DNA of 64,000 nucleotides. It comes from Latrodectus hesperus. Its lineage: Eukaryota; Arthropoda; Arachnida; Araneae; Theridiidae. Positions 1 through 47,720 of the stretch are shown piece after piece (position 1 is the first letter of the stretch; each line of letters begins with the position of its first letter). A program made the position numbers and the translations under genes. The stretch lies in the NCBI GenBank assembly GCA_037975125.1, contig CM075853.1, forward strand, positions 68,797,268 through 68,861,267. The letters run 5' to 3'. The notes beneath the pieces are model-generated. The model made no database searches. It had not been told where the DNA came from and saw only the letters and a list, made by a program, of their open reading frames with translations.

Positions 1-3000
1 GTTTTTATGTATTTATGAATTTACTTAATTTATTGCAAATACAATGCCAATAAATATTTTAAATAATATATTTTAAGTTTCATTTAGCTCTTTTATAATG
101 TTCATAATTTTTTTATCCATTTGAGAGAGCATTAATATTTCATACATTAAAATGTAAAGCTGATAAGATTCATTATTTCAAACTTTGTCGTTTCAAGATC
201 TTTTTTAAATAAAAATATTTATATGAAAATGAGTCCACTCACGGATTCTAGAAACTTCTTGTTAATTTTAAAATATTAAAATGGCCTTAAGCTTATAGTC
301 ACGATTATAAAAATAATAACTGATTTTTTTAAAAAATTATTTAAGCTAAGAGAATAATAAATTTTTTTTAAAAGGGAATAACATTTGCATAAAAATGAAT
401 GATATTTTTGGAGTCCAAAAACTGTGATTTTTTAAATCTTAATTTTTTTTTATTTTTAGATGTGATTATATAAGTAATTCTCAATATACAAAATAGAATA
501 AAATTTATTTCAATTAAAAAATAAACACAAATAAAAATTGAGAAATAAAAACTAAAAACTTAATACAACAAATTATTTAAAAAATTGATTTTCATTTAAT
601 TAAATGTTTAAATAGTGAAATACAACCGTTAATTTTGTTTGTTAATTAAATTGTTAGACTGAGGGATGAATATAAAAATTTAGAATAATCTTTTTTACTA
701 AGTTCATAATCATCGCAATGTATAAAAGGTGAGCCATTTAAAAATATATAAAACAATAACATAATTTCATATTTTGGATATATTACATTGAAAGAGCAGA
801 TGATTGTGAAATCTTATTTACATTTTTAAGGTTTATCATTTATGTAATTGAAAAAAATCATGAGTTTTTCTATAGCAAATTACTTAAATTTGAATATTTC
901 ATGATTGTAAGAGCTTACTAAATAAAGTTTGTTACGACAAACCTAAATATAATTTATGATACTATTTATCTTGGTTAAATTTTTCAATAATTTATCTTAT
1001 CGTAATTCTTCATAAACTAGATATCAGAGAAAATCATTACACACTTTATTTGTATTTTCAATAACATAAAAACTCATAACCGCAGAGAGTAGGCCATCAA
1101 GGTTATTATTTCTCTTCTCAAGGCTGTTTTGAAAGAAATTTTACTCTCTCTTCCCATTTTCTTTTGTCATCCTTAGAGTTAATTTACTTACATTTCTAAA
1201 GCAAATAAATTGAATCGTATTTCTTAGTAAAACCAAGTTAGGTTATGTTTATAGAAAGAAGTATTTAAAATTTAAATCTTCAAATGTGTGATATCAATTC
1301 ACCCCCTCATTGTGAATGCGTTAATAATTTTAAAACTGTAATCGAAAGTAAGAAACGAGCAGTCTGTTCAGAGTAAAAAAAGAGGAAAACTCGTTTCTGA
1401 TCTGTTCGTGAATCGCGTTCCCTTGATGGAGGCAGCTGCACCTAATTAACCTCTGCAGGTTTGAAGGTGAAGGAAGTTTATAAAATAACAATTACAAGCA
1501 TTCTGTTAGAAAGTATCAAAAATATAAATTGTTTGAGATAGTGAAATTTAAAATTTGAAGATTAGTTACTGTGGGTAAAAAGTATGCATCCGCAAATATA
1601 TTTCTTAGGCAGTATTTTTAAACACACTGTGAAAATATTATTAAAAAGGGACATTAGATTTTATTGTGGTCTAGGGATGGGTATAGTATTTTGGAGTAGA
1701 AAATTCTAAATTTTATCCTAGCTTTTGCTGAGAAACAGGCAAAGGCTGTTCGTTTTTGCACGCATATTTTTTAAAGTATATTATAGGAGTTTTATGGATT
1801 TCTCTGTCTCTCTCTTCCTCTTTGCGATAGTTGAATACACCCCGTTATACATGAAAAGTCCTCCCAAAAAGAAATAGGCAGCTGATAATGAAACACTTTA
1901 CAGTGAATTTCAGCTCTTATGTTATCTACCAGTTATCATAATTTTTTATTTTTGCTCAATCAATATTCCTGTTTTTTGTTTAAATCATAAGATTTAGCCT
2001 TAATCACGAGTGACTGCAGATATAAAATCTGTCGTGTTTATTCAAAGTTTTTAGACTTTTAAATTACATAATGCAATTTTTTCCAACTGTATAAAACTGG
2101 ACACAATATTAAAAAAATCATTAATCAAGACTTGTAAAGAGGACCTAACATGTTTCATTGGAAAACGGTTTAATATTAGGTAATTTAATATCGCAAATAT
2201 CGTAAACGTTTTTTTAAAGCTCATAGAATTAAGTCATAATGGTTATGTATATATTCCAAAAGAGAAAAATGTCGTATAAATGGAAATGTAAAATCTTAAA
2301 ACAAATGCATTTTAATTATTCCGATACATAAAAAATGAACCATAAAATATGTTTTTAAATATATACAAATTAAAAATCGTTAATATGTGAATATGAATGT
2401 TGACTTCATGAAAATAATCTTAAAAGAAGATAAGCGAGACAGATTCTTTTGGTTTCATAAAGAAACAAAGAGAAATTTACGAGATTTTGAGAGTGATAAA
2501 ATTAACAAGTCTCAAAGATAATTTGTAATAAAATTATTATAAAATTACATTTTTAGGATACACATGAACAGATTCAGGTATAACGGGATACTGTGTAAAA
2601 GTAAGCAAAAAAGTGGACATTTTCTAGAAACACATAATTTATTACCTTCTCTAAAACATGGCTATAAAAGGTTACACCCAAGCGAGAAGCGTTGTTATTT
2701 ATGGCATCTAATGGATTTAACACTCGCATTTCTTTCAAAGTATAATAACAGCAATCACTAATCTAACTATGGTTGATGAAATTCCTAAAAATTGGTTTTC
2801 TGTGAATTGCAGATATTTTCCTTCTAGTTCAGTAGTTAAATGAGATGTCAATTCTCTCTCACTCTTTGTTATAAATTACTGAATATCAGAACACTTAGGT
2901 TATTTTATGCAGTTCCATACATAAAAAAGTGTTACATAAAACATATACAGTTTCATACATAAAAAAGTGAAATATTATGTGATATACTCTTTTTTTATTT

Positions 3001-3724
3001 AATATTCTTTTTTTGATAATATAAATTTTACTGAATAAAATATATTTGATTTTTAGTGTCTTTAACAAATGAAATATCTATTATTTATTCAACTTAAAGT
3101 TAATTGGTATTTGTATAAGTGTATGCATTTATGTATAAAAATATTATATTTGATAAAATATTTTCAAAATGTAATATATTAATAATTTATAAAAATATAA
3201 AAAAGACTCATCTATTAATATTAGTAAATCAAACCAAACGGAAGGGATATTCTGGTTTTAAGAATCAGTGTAGAAGAGTTATTTCACCTCTAGTTACACT
3301 GACTTTGGACAAGTAATCTTACTGTAATATGAAAATAAAATGCTGCAATACATTTTCTGTTGTGTGTTTTTCCTAATTTTTTAAAATTATTGTTTTATTT
3401 AAATTATTTCATTTATTAAAAAATTTAAATTATTGTTTTTTAAATTTTTTACAAATGAAAAATTATTTTTGACTTATATTTTTAGTTTAGAAATTAGATT
3501 TTCTTATTAAAGTAAGGCAATTAAAATAGAAAAAAGAAATATTTAATTTAGGGATGCCCATGTTGGTTGAATTTTATTCATTATTGAAATTGTACAATAA
3601 AACTAACAAATATTACGATTCAATATGCTTAAATTTTGTAAATGGTACTTTAATAATCGTAGATGATGGAAAAAATATAAAAAGCTTTTGTATCTCATTT
3701 TTACATCATGTAAAATAACGAATA
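1..3724. other. Gene-free AT-rich flank
   Basis: No ORF here has protein-like composition or convincing splice sites. A somewhat GC-richer patch around 1370-1460 could be a distal promoter or 5'-UTR exon of the downstream gene, but nothing in the sequence proves it. Confidence 0.5.
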
Positions 3725-4566
3725 AAGTATAGGATTCATTATCCGGCTACCTCGGTACCGAGCATATTCCGGTTTTTGGATCACTGCCGAAAATTTCAAT
3801 AACTATTTGCAAAAAATCGTGACACCCCTTCTCTATCCATGAAATAATTTGTGGGATTAAAAAAATAACTATATCGTTAATATTTTTAATGAAATACACA
3901 CACATATATATATAATAAAATAACGTAAAATTTGCAAAGTAAGATTATTTTTTGATTATTGATGCAAACATATCTCTAATTTTTTTTAAATGCTTTGGTT
4001 TTTCTGACAATAAAGATTCTTGTATTTTATATACAGACATAATATCGTGTTCCTTAAAAATGGTTTTTGTTCCATTCCGCGGATAAATTCTTTCGTTAAT
4101 AATAGACAAACGTTTATAATAGACAACGGTCAATGGAAATGTTCTCCGTATTTTCTGTTTCCTGTACATCGGTATCCTCAGAAGTTGAAGAATCGGTGTC
4201 TTTCCTATTGAGCACTTCACTGACGATCCATCAGTTAACTGAAGTACAATCGGAGCATTTATGTTAGCATTTATATAAGGAATCTTGTATAGGTTTTTCA
4301 TCGATTATTTCCTCACTTGAAATGCTTTTGGCATATTTTAACAATTCTTGGATCATTACTTTTTCTTGTGACACGCGAAAATCACGAAATTCGTCGTTTT
4401 CTTCTCCTTTAAGAAAAATTGAAAGAGGCCAGATATTATGCCAAGCATTGATCAGAGTATTCTTGTTCAAGGAATTCCAGGAATTAGAAATACTCCAAAG
4501 GGCATCTTTGATGCCGGTTTTCGGAACACTCCGGTTTTGGGAAGCCGGATAATGGATCTTATACTG
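3725..4566 (-). mobile_element. Pogo/Jerky-like (Tc1-mariner superfamily) DNA transposon relic
   Basis: An 842-bp element with terminal inverted repeats. The right end read inward is CAGTATAAGATCCATTATCC. The left end matches it with a few changes, including A for the first C, and both continue into CCGGCT and CCGG-rich sequence. Each end abuts a TA dinucleotide (3723-3724 and 4567-4568), the target duplication typical of Tc1-mariner/pogo. The interior encodes only the C-terminal part of a transposase on the minus strand, so this is an internally deleted, non-autonomous copy. Family assignment rests on the TIR, the TA site and a Jerky-like protein fragment. Confidence 0.8.
3945..4530 (-). pseudogene. 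Jerky/Tigger-like transposase C-terminal fragment
   Basis: Two overlapping minus-strand frames (about 4530-4264 and 4301-3945) read as one broken protein. The first contains a DALWSISNSW stretch followed by NTLINAWHNIWPLSIF and a phenylalanine-rich acidic segment. This matches my recollection of the region after the DDE core in Jerky/Tigger transposases (a 'W..LNAW..IWP' pattern). The DDE catalytic core itself is absent, and a frameshift near 4264-4301 separates the two parts. It lies inside the element with TIRs at 3725-4566. Confidence 0.6.
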
Positions 4567-4568
4567 TA

Positions 4569-7500
4569 TATTATTTTAAAAACGACTTTTTGAAAACTTC
4601 AAATGGGTTGCCCTATACTTATTTTTTGGATCAAACTTTTAAAAATTGTTCAAAGTTTTAAGGTCACGTAAATATTTTTACATTTACACTCGAAAATGGT
4701 TTAGAAATAAACCTGTAATCTTAGTTTTAACATTATGATTCAACATATTAGAGACAAACAGGCAATACGATCAGACATTCAAGAAATTTACAGCAAAAAT
4801 GTCGTTGAGAGAAGTCCTACGAAATTATGTTTTAAAGCTTTTAGAAAAGAAATATTCAAATTACCGTGTCTTCTTTAAAGTATATATCTGAAAGAAGGTT
4901 AAATTTTGACCTTAAAAAATATATAAACCAAGGCACTATATTTCGAATTTAAATTAGCAGAAATTTTTAATTTTGTAAATTTATTCGTGTTATATAACAC
5001 TTATAATAGAATTCAGAAAGTTTTCCACATGTTAGGTCAATAAGAAAAAAAGGTAATAATTTATTCCAGAAAGTATCTCTTCATTTTACTCTTTTATGCT
5101 ATGTTCACGGTTCTGTATGAGTTACATAAGCTTACTCTAACCTTCACAATTTTTCATTTCTATTTTGCTTTTACTTTCATATACAATTCCGAGTCGTTTT
5201 ACGTGTCTTGAAAGAGAATCAATCTTCTCGTTTTTAATGTGATGTCTCCTTGACATGTCTCAATTTGCGTACATTAGAGATACCTGCTGGGAATTTCGAT
5301 TCTTTTTCGCGAATTAGACGAAAACGTTTTCCCGCTCTTTTTTTTTTTTTTTTTTTTTGCTTGGGGTGATAATACTCATTATCTAGAGAGAAACTGGTAA
5401 TGACTGATTCTAAGAAATAAGAGATGATAAAAGAGCAATGGTAACATTTTCAAGGCTACTAGTAATTATATAAGAATATGATTACTTTGTCACTTTCCTT
5501 AATAGCACAGAAGAGGAGATTAAATTTTATGATTATAAAAATAAAAATACATTTGTATGACGAAATTATATTCATAAAATTAAGAATTATTTTATAAACG
5601 TTTTTCTGCAAATTATAGCATATCTATCACGAATTCTTATTGATGGATTTTATGATTTTGACAAAAAGTATTTCAAAATTTGTGAAAGGGTGTAATGCTT
5701 GATTTTATCTGCAAATGAATCAATAAAACTTGATCAATTTTATAAATTTTTAATTAATTAATTGAAAATATATATTCTGTAAAATGTATTATTTCTTCTA
5801 TATTGGGTTTGTCTGATATAGGGGCACCTCTGCCTAAAACCATTTTGTACCACACACACACACAATTTCTTTTAAATTATTAATAAATTTTAATTTGAGT
5901 GTTATACAGTTTTTCAGCATTTCAAATGATTAGATCTTAAAATATTTTAACTGATACTATTTATACAGATCTAATATAGTCCGATATTTATTTTATGACA
6001 TTTTGCTGACGTAATTAATCACAGTAAAATGTTACGTAGTTGATAAAAAAGATTTTGGATCAACTTTAGTTTAAACCTCATTATTTTCACATGGTGGTAT
6101 AACTCTTATCTCACCGGATTGTTTCTCCATGTAGTTGTCGATAGACTGTAATCGTGACATTTAGATATAGACGCATTTAAATACTAACATTTCTCGAATT
6201 TCATTAAAATTTGAATAAATTTGAGAGAAATTAAAAATCAGCATAGATTTATTTTTTATGGTACTAATATTGAACATTTTGTTGTTCGTGAATAATAATA
6301 AAAGTGAAAATGTCCTCTAAGAAATGAAAACATTGCAAAAACTTAGCAATTCAAGGTAAAGGAGATCAAAATTATCTGAATAAAATTTAGACTATCTGAA
6401 AGAGATAAATCTGAATCCTATTTATAAAAGACTGAAAAATTTAGTTAAATTGTTCAGTTTTCTTTCAAAATTAAATTGTAAATTTGTATGCTTATCAGTT
6501 ATTAGACGTATTCAATAAAAATAAAATAAAATGAATGGGCAGTACTCCATGCCTTTGATGCCATAGCAATTGTATTTTTTACCTTTTCTTGTTATTTTTG
6601 TCATAAGACAACAACAAAATAAAATGAATATATATAATAAAAAGCATACATATATTTATCTCAGCTGCAATTCAATCGTAAGTTATTTTTGTTTTTATTT
6701 TTAACCAAAAATATGCAATTGGTAACAATCACATTTCATTTTTTGGGATTATTTTCTTAAAATGCTTGCTTTGATTGAATCTCAGAAAATTTTGAGAAAT
6801 CTGCACATGACTACAGTAGTATAAAATTCTTTCTAAGAGTTTACATATTCATTGTGATACGTTCTCAGCTAAAATAAAATCATGTTTATAAACTTCTGTT
6901 TGTGATTACTTATTTTTTTCTAAATAGACCTCAAGAAGAAAAGAAAAAAAAAACTACTGGTAGGTGATTCTTTATTTGCGAGGTGGCACTATTATTTGTA
7001 AAAGTCAAGGTAAAAAAGTTGCGCACATGCGAAGTATTCTGATTCTCAAGGCCTATGATTATTATCAGAATTTAATGTGGATGTGGAATTGAGTTCCTAA
7101 TTTAGAATTTTAAGTTAAGAGACGTGAGAAAAAATACTACTAGGAAACAAAAAAATGTTGCGCTGTTAAATTAGAAATGTTGAATTTTTTTAAATAAAAT
7201 TTATCATTAATAGTTATTTGATATGGTTAAAATGTGTTTTCTTTTTTATTAGCCAGGTAGCAAGCCTGTCTCAGTCATTAAACTCTCTATCTTGTCTTAA
7301 AAAGAACCAATCATCTATAAAAGTAAGATTTTATATTCATTTGTATTTAGTTCATATGAACTTCATAATCAGTGTATATCTAATATAAATTTTTACATTG
7401 TTGAAATCTAAGTTCAATTCTCGAAAACAATTTTGATTGGTGTTTTTTTCAAACTTCTGTTTAAATATTAATTCCCACTGTTAATATTATAAATTGCAAA

Positions 7501-8765
7501 CTATTATAATTTATCTTATTTTCAAATGTTTATTGATGTTATATTATTTTTATATATCCTATGTTTGCGATGGTTTGTTAGTTTATATACTTAAAAAGAT
7601 TTATAAAATAATAATTGTGTAAATTGACAAAGATTTTAAAAAATATGTGTGCTTTTATTTCGAATATTTAATAATTTAGCATATTATTTTTGTATAATTT
7701 AAATTTTTTAATTATTCTAATAGTAAAAAAAAATTTTTTTTTGCTTAGCAGAAAAGAGTACTGTACAATTTCACAAAAAGTTTCTCTTAAAATTCGCATT
7801 AGGAAGGAAAACGAAGAAAAAAATTATGGTTTTTATTTGTGTTAACATGCATTGTGCAATACAAATAAAATCTTTTTTTAGATTAGTTATTTCTCGTTTT
7901 ACGAGAAAAGCAACATTTTATGTTGCTTTTTATCCTCTTATTTTGGAAAAATAAACAGAACATATTTTTTAGTGACACTGAAATTTTTTTTAACATGCCA
8001 TACATGTTCATGCTTCTCACATGCGCATACATGTAAAATAAAATAGAAAAATCTGCTTTTTTAATTATTTAAAAAACTATCTAGAAGTCTGCAGTCAGAA
8101 AACAAAAGTGATCAAATAATTCTTTAATTTCATTCATTGAAATATTTGGTATTAGTTTACTATTACAAATTGTTCAATGACAGGTATTTTTTTAAAATTA
8201 ATAAATTATTTGCAATTAAAATTCCTTTTCAGTATAGCATTTGTGTAAAAAATTTTTTATATATTGCAATTAACTAACTGACAATATTGATTTGTTTTAA
8301 TTCAATATTAAGAAACAAATATAATTAATACCACTTATCTTTAATGCATCAAAATTAATACTTTTGAATTATTCATTTTAAATTTAATGTTGCTTTTAAG
8401 AAAGCAACAATAGGATAAAATGTATCTGAAAAATATAATAAGAAAAGTATATATATTTTGGCTAGCATAAAACTTATTATTTAATAATTTTCATTTTGAT
8501 TATATAAAAAAGAATTATGATACTAAATGAACTATCAATTGTTGATATCAATAAAGTAAAAACATAATGAAGCATTTCTAATTTGTAAAATAAATCTTTT
8601 TTTAAATAATAATAGAATCAGATATTTATAATAAATATTATTTATTAAAAAGAAATTATTAAAAGTGAAAATAAAAGGTAATTAAAAAATACCATTTATA
8701 TCAATTAATGATATATTGTTACACTCACTCATGTTTGTAATTCATGAAACAACTTTTTCCCTCAG
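4569..8765. other. Gene-free AT-rich region upstream of the peroxidase
   Basis: No coding exon is recognisable. It contains a T-run at about 5338-5358, a short AC run at 5851-5862, a LINE-tail-like scrap at 5817-5850 and small hairpins near 7893-7930. Any promoter and 5'-UTR exon of the peroxidase would lie here or further upstream; I could not identify one. Confidence 0.5.
5817..5850 (-). mobile_element. LINE 3'-tail scrap
   Basis: The string GGGCACCTCTGC followed a few bases later by CATTTTGTACC recurs at 37208-37242, next to a recognisable LINE C-terminal ORF. This suggests a very short remnant of the same 3' UTR. The match is short, so the call is tentative. Confidence 0.35.
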
Positions 8766-8776
8766 AAATTTTCACG

Positions 8777-44118
<35,342 letters not shown>

Positions 44119-44123
<5 letters not shown>

Positions 44124-44162
44124 AGCCTTGAATTTTATATTATATAATTATAAGAAAATAAA
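44119..44162 (+). terminator. Polyadenylation signals
   Basis: AATAAA occurs at 44119-44124, overlapping the stop codon, and again at 44157-44162. The second is the likelier signal because it leaves a short 3' UTR. Confidence 0.6.
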
Positions 44163-44233
44163 AGAAAGAAGATTAATTTAAGGATGAAGAGACAGAGAAG
44201 AAAGTGAACAACAAAGTGTTATGTAAAGAAAAC

Positions 44234-44620
44234 AAAATGTGTTCATTTCTAGTTAAACCTTTTCTTTTCGTAGAAAAATGTGTTCATTCCTTGTTCAAGT
44301 TTTCTTTTCTAACAAGAAAAATGCGTTCATTTTCTGTTAAATTTTTACTTTTATGTAAAATGTGTTCATTTCACGCAAAATTTTCCTTTTTAAAAATAGT
44401 ATGCTCATTATTTTAATTGGAAAATACCTTTTCGGTGAGACATACTCTTTATACTCTTTAAACTTGACATACTTGGTAGAAAAATAAAGTAATTTTTGAA
44501 TCGTTAATTTTAGGTAAAGAGAAATGTGTTTATATGTTTTCCCTTTCTCACAAAAATGTTTTTCAAATTATAGTTTTCCTTTTGACTGAAAAATGTGTTC
44601 ATTTTTAATGTTCTATTGAT
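44234..44620 (+). repeat. Degenerate minisatellite, about 41-bp period, just downstream of the gene
   Basis: At least four consecutive units start AAAATGTGTTCATT and end in a CTTTT-rich stretch. Further diverged units (AAATGTGTTTAT, AAAATGTGTTCATT) run to about 44610. The open frame across it is a by-product of the repeat. Confidence 0.8.
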
Positions 44621-45303
44621 AAGCAAATTATGATCATTTATAACAAACATCTTAAAAGATTAAAAAAAATTGTATAACATAAAATTATTTTTGCAACGTT
44701 AATTTACTTTATTGTTATAATTTTAAGTTAAAGTTATTTAAATTGTATATGTTATATATTTATTTATCTGGTTTCTAAGTCTTTCTTCATTGTATCACGT
44801 AGGAATAAGTTATTGTAATGTATGGACCATACTTTTTGCTTCACCAAAACAGTAACTATTTTTGCTTAAAGTTTAATAGGATCCAATATATCTATTGTAT
44901 TTTAATATTCTTTGATTATTTACATATTTGTTGTACATTTTGTATGGATCATTGTAAAAAGTGATGATTCTCATTTGATTACTTTAGTTTGGACTAACTT
45001 ATCATCAAAATAATTAAATCTTACATAAATATGATATTAAATGTACCAATTTCTCAAAAAAGCTTCAATGTTTTTATTCAAAATTGGAAGAAAAGCTTAC
45101 AGCAACATATTTTGCACCTTTGTTGTCCAAATTCTTAACAAAATTACTAACTTTTAAATAAAGGTTAATGAATAAAGTATAAATAAATGAAGTGTGAAAA
45201 ATTTAAAAGTAAGCATAAGATTATAAAATTGTATTCGCTTAGTTTACAGTCATTGCTTAGCGAAACTTTTCAATTTTTTAAAATTATTTTTCAAAATTGT
45301 TCA
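44621..45303. other. Gene-free spacer
   Basis: AT-rich, nothing identified. Confidence 0.5.
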
Positions 45304-45535
45304 ACAAATATAAGATCTTGGATCTAATATATTTTACGAAGTGTCGGCCTGTCAGCTATGAATAGCCAATCAGCTATGAGTGTTTTATAACTGGGCGTGG
45401 TTACCAGAAATGAGAATTTTCAATGTAGAAAGAGAACATAGATACAAGTTTGCATGATAATACTTATAGTTCAAATTGAGAAAATCAGGGATAAATAATT
45501 CCGGTTAATAATACAAGTAGATGAAAATAGATACA

Positions 45536-47263
45536 CTATTTACATTTATCTCTTTCCTTAAGAAAATATCTCGCTATTGGTCTATATATGCAGTCTTCCT
45601 CAAGATATTGATATTTAAAAATTTGGTTGAATTTTGCTGCTTCGCAGTTCTGAGCTTTTTCATAAAATTTATTATTTAATTTTCTTATATGTTCGGCTAG
45701 ATCGTCTATTAAATCTTTAGCTATCTTTTTATTTCTGATAAAGTAAGGGGCGTTTGTAATTTTTCTTAATGTCTTGTACTGAATACTATTAATATTCCTT
45801 TTATCCATTTTGTTGTTAAAGTTCCATACTGGGGATGCATATGTTATAATTGGTCTAATCATTGAAATGTATAGAAGTCTTTTAAATTTGAGCGAAAGGT
45901 TTGATTTTTCACCTATAATAGCTTTTAAACACCCATAAGCTTGTGTGGCCTTAGTGATCACATTGTTTAGATGTTTTGTCCATTTCAAGTCACTCGTTAA
46001 TGTAATACCCAGATATTTAGCAGAGTATACTTTTGGTATTTCTCTGACAAATAAGATTAGTCCATTTTTATTCCGATGTTTGAATTTATTTCTCCTATTT
46101 CTTTTAAACAGAATCAGTTGTGATTTTTCTGCATTTATTTTAATTCTCCAATAGTTGCACCAGTTTTCTATATTATAGAGCGAAGATTGTAGTTTTTGTA
46201 TTGCATAATTAGGGTTACTTGATTCAGCCAAAATGGCCGTGCCATCAGCGTAAAAAGCAATTTTCGTTGTTTCATCCATGGGGAAGTCATATGTAAACAA
46301 TAGGTATAGTATCGGCTCAAGGATGCTTCCCTGGAGTACTCCAGCATTTATTTTTCGTGTTAGTGATTTTTGGTTATTTTGCGTGAAGTGAAAATATCAA
46401 TCTGTTAAGTATGAATTTAGTAGCAAGATGATATCTGAGTCCATATTGATATTGATTAATTTTTGAATAAATCCTTTGTGCCAAACTCTATCAAACGCTT
46501 TTGATACGTCGAGCATTACCATGGCAGTGTATAAATTTTTGTGTAGATTGTCACCAATTATTTCTATTATTCTAGTAAGTTGTTTAACCGTCGATAGATT
46601 TTTCCTGAATCCATACTGTTGATTTGGTAGCAAGTGAAAGTAGGGTTTGATTCTGTTATAAATAATTTTTTCAAATATTTTGCCTATTGTGGGTAGTAAG
46701 CTTATAGGTCTATAATTTTCTGCTTTTCTGGGATCTTTGCCTGGTTTGGGAAATAATATTATATCAGCAATTTTCCAGATTGTAGGGAAGTAGCAATACT
46801 TTAGACAGTCATTAAAAATATTTACGAGTTTTGATAGATAATCTTTTGGTAAGTATTTTATCATAGAGTTGGAGATTTTATCTCCTCCTGGTGCCTTTTT
46901 GGTTTTTAGCTTCTTAACAATTTCTATTAACTCTTCTACGTCTGTAGGATTTATTGTTGCTTTTGGTTGATTATTATTTATAAAATAGTCCACGTTTTGT
47001 TCAAATATTTTAGTGAAAGTATTGATTGTATCCGGATTTGGATTAAATTGGCTGTATAACGAGTTTGAGAAAATTTCAAGTTTTTCTTCATTTGAGTAAA
47101 CATGACCATTTTGACCTTGAAGCCTGTTATTTTGTGTTTTCTTCCTTTTAAGTTGCCTGGCAAAAGTCCAAATAGAGTTGTTTTCTATTGTCAGTTTTTC
47201 GACTTTTTGTTTCCAGTTTTCATTTCTGATTTCGTCACAAAGTTTTTTAATTTGTTTATTCAA
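45536..47263 (-). pseudogene. LINE copy 1 ORF2 (reverse transcriptase), inactivated
   Basis: The minus-strand frame 47263-46397 holds the RT fingers and palm: KTKKAPGGDKI, ENYRPISLLPTIGKIFEKII, YGFRKNLSTVKQL and LDVSKAFDRVWH. A TGA at 46397-46395 interrupts it. Reading resumes through the 'GV.QGS' box, with Pro replaced by Leu, to a second frame 46300-45536. That frame has AFYADGTAIL, where the YADD catalytic pair has become YADG, and then the thumb and C-terminus. The loss of the second catalytic Asp alone would abolish polymerase activity. Confidence 0.9.
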
Positions 47264-47269
47264 TTAATT

Positions 47270-47720
47270 CACTTGAGTTTTGTAGTGAGGGTTTAGGGTT
47301 TTTTGATATATCCTTCTCTAGTTCTGTTTCTTTCTTTTATTATTTCTCTTACATTGCTGGGAAACCTTATATAATTTTTATGATATTTTACTATTATGGT
47401 TGCTGTATTTTTTGCATTTACTATGTTTTCAGTGAATATTCTTATATCCTCCGAGATTTTATTTTGCATATTTATATGTGTTTGATGGTTTTCTTCATTG
47501 TTGTTCCAGTATTGATCCTGTAGAATGTTGTAGTATAGTTGCCAGTTTGTTCTGTAGAGATATTTTTGTTCAGTTATTTTATTTATTCCCAGACATCCAA
47601 TAACTGAGAGGTGGTCTGAGGATAGTTCATTTAATGTATTAGCTGAAAGTGGTATTTGGCTATTGTTTAGAAAGATTACTCATTATTTGCTGTTATTATT
47701 CCATTTTGTTGTGCCTCCAT
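47270..47720 (-). pseudogene. LINE copy 1 endonuclease remnant
   Basis: Broken minus-strand frames preserve only the end of the AP-endonuclease domain (an ELSSDH-like box and GCLGI) and the linker TNWQLYYNILQDQ that is also present in copy 2 at about 53090-53120. The roughly 0.6 kb that carries the catalytic residues in copy 2 is missing here. Confidence 0.75.

Noticed and set aside
44204..44416. 70-codon ORF after the peroxidase stop
   Set aside because: It is created by the minisatellite units, with no independent motif.
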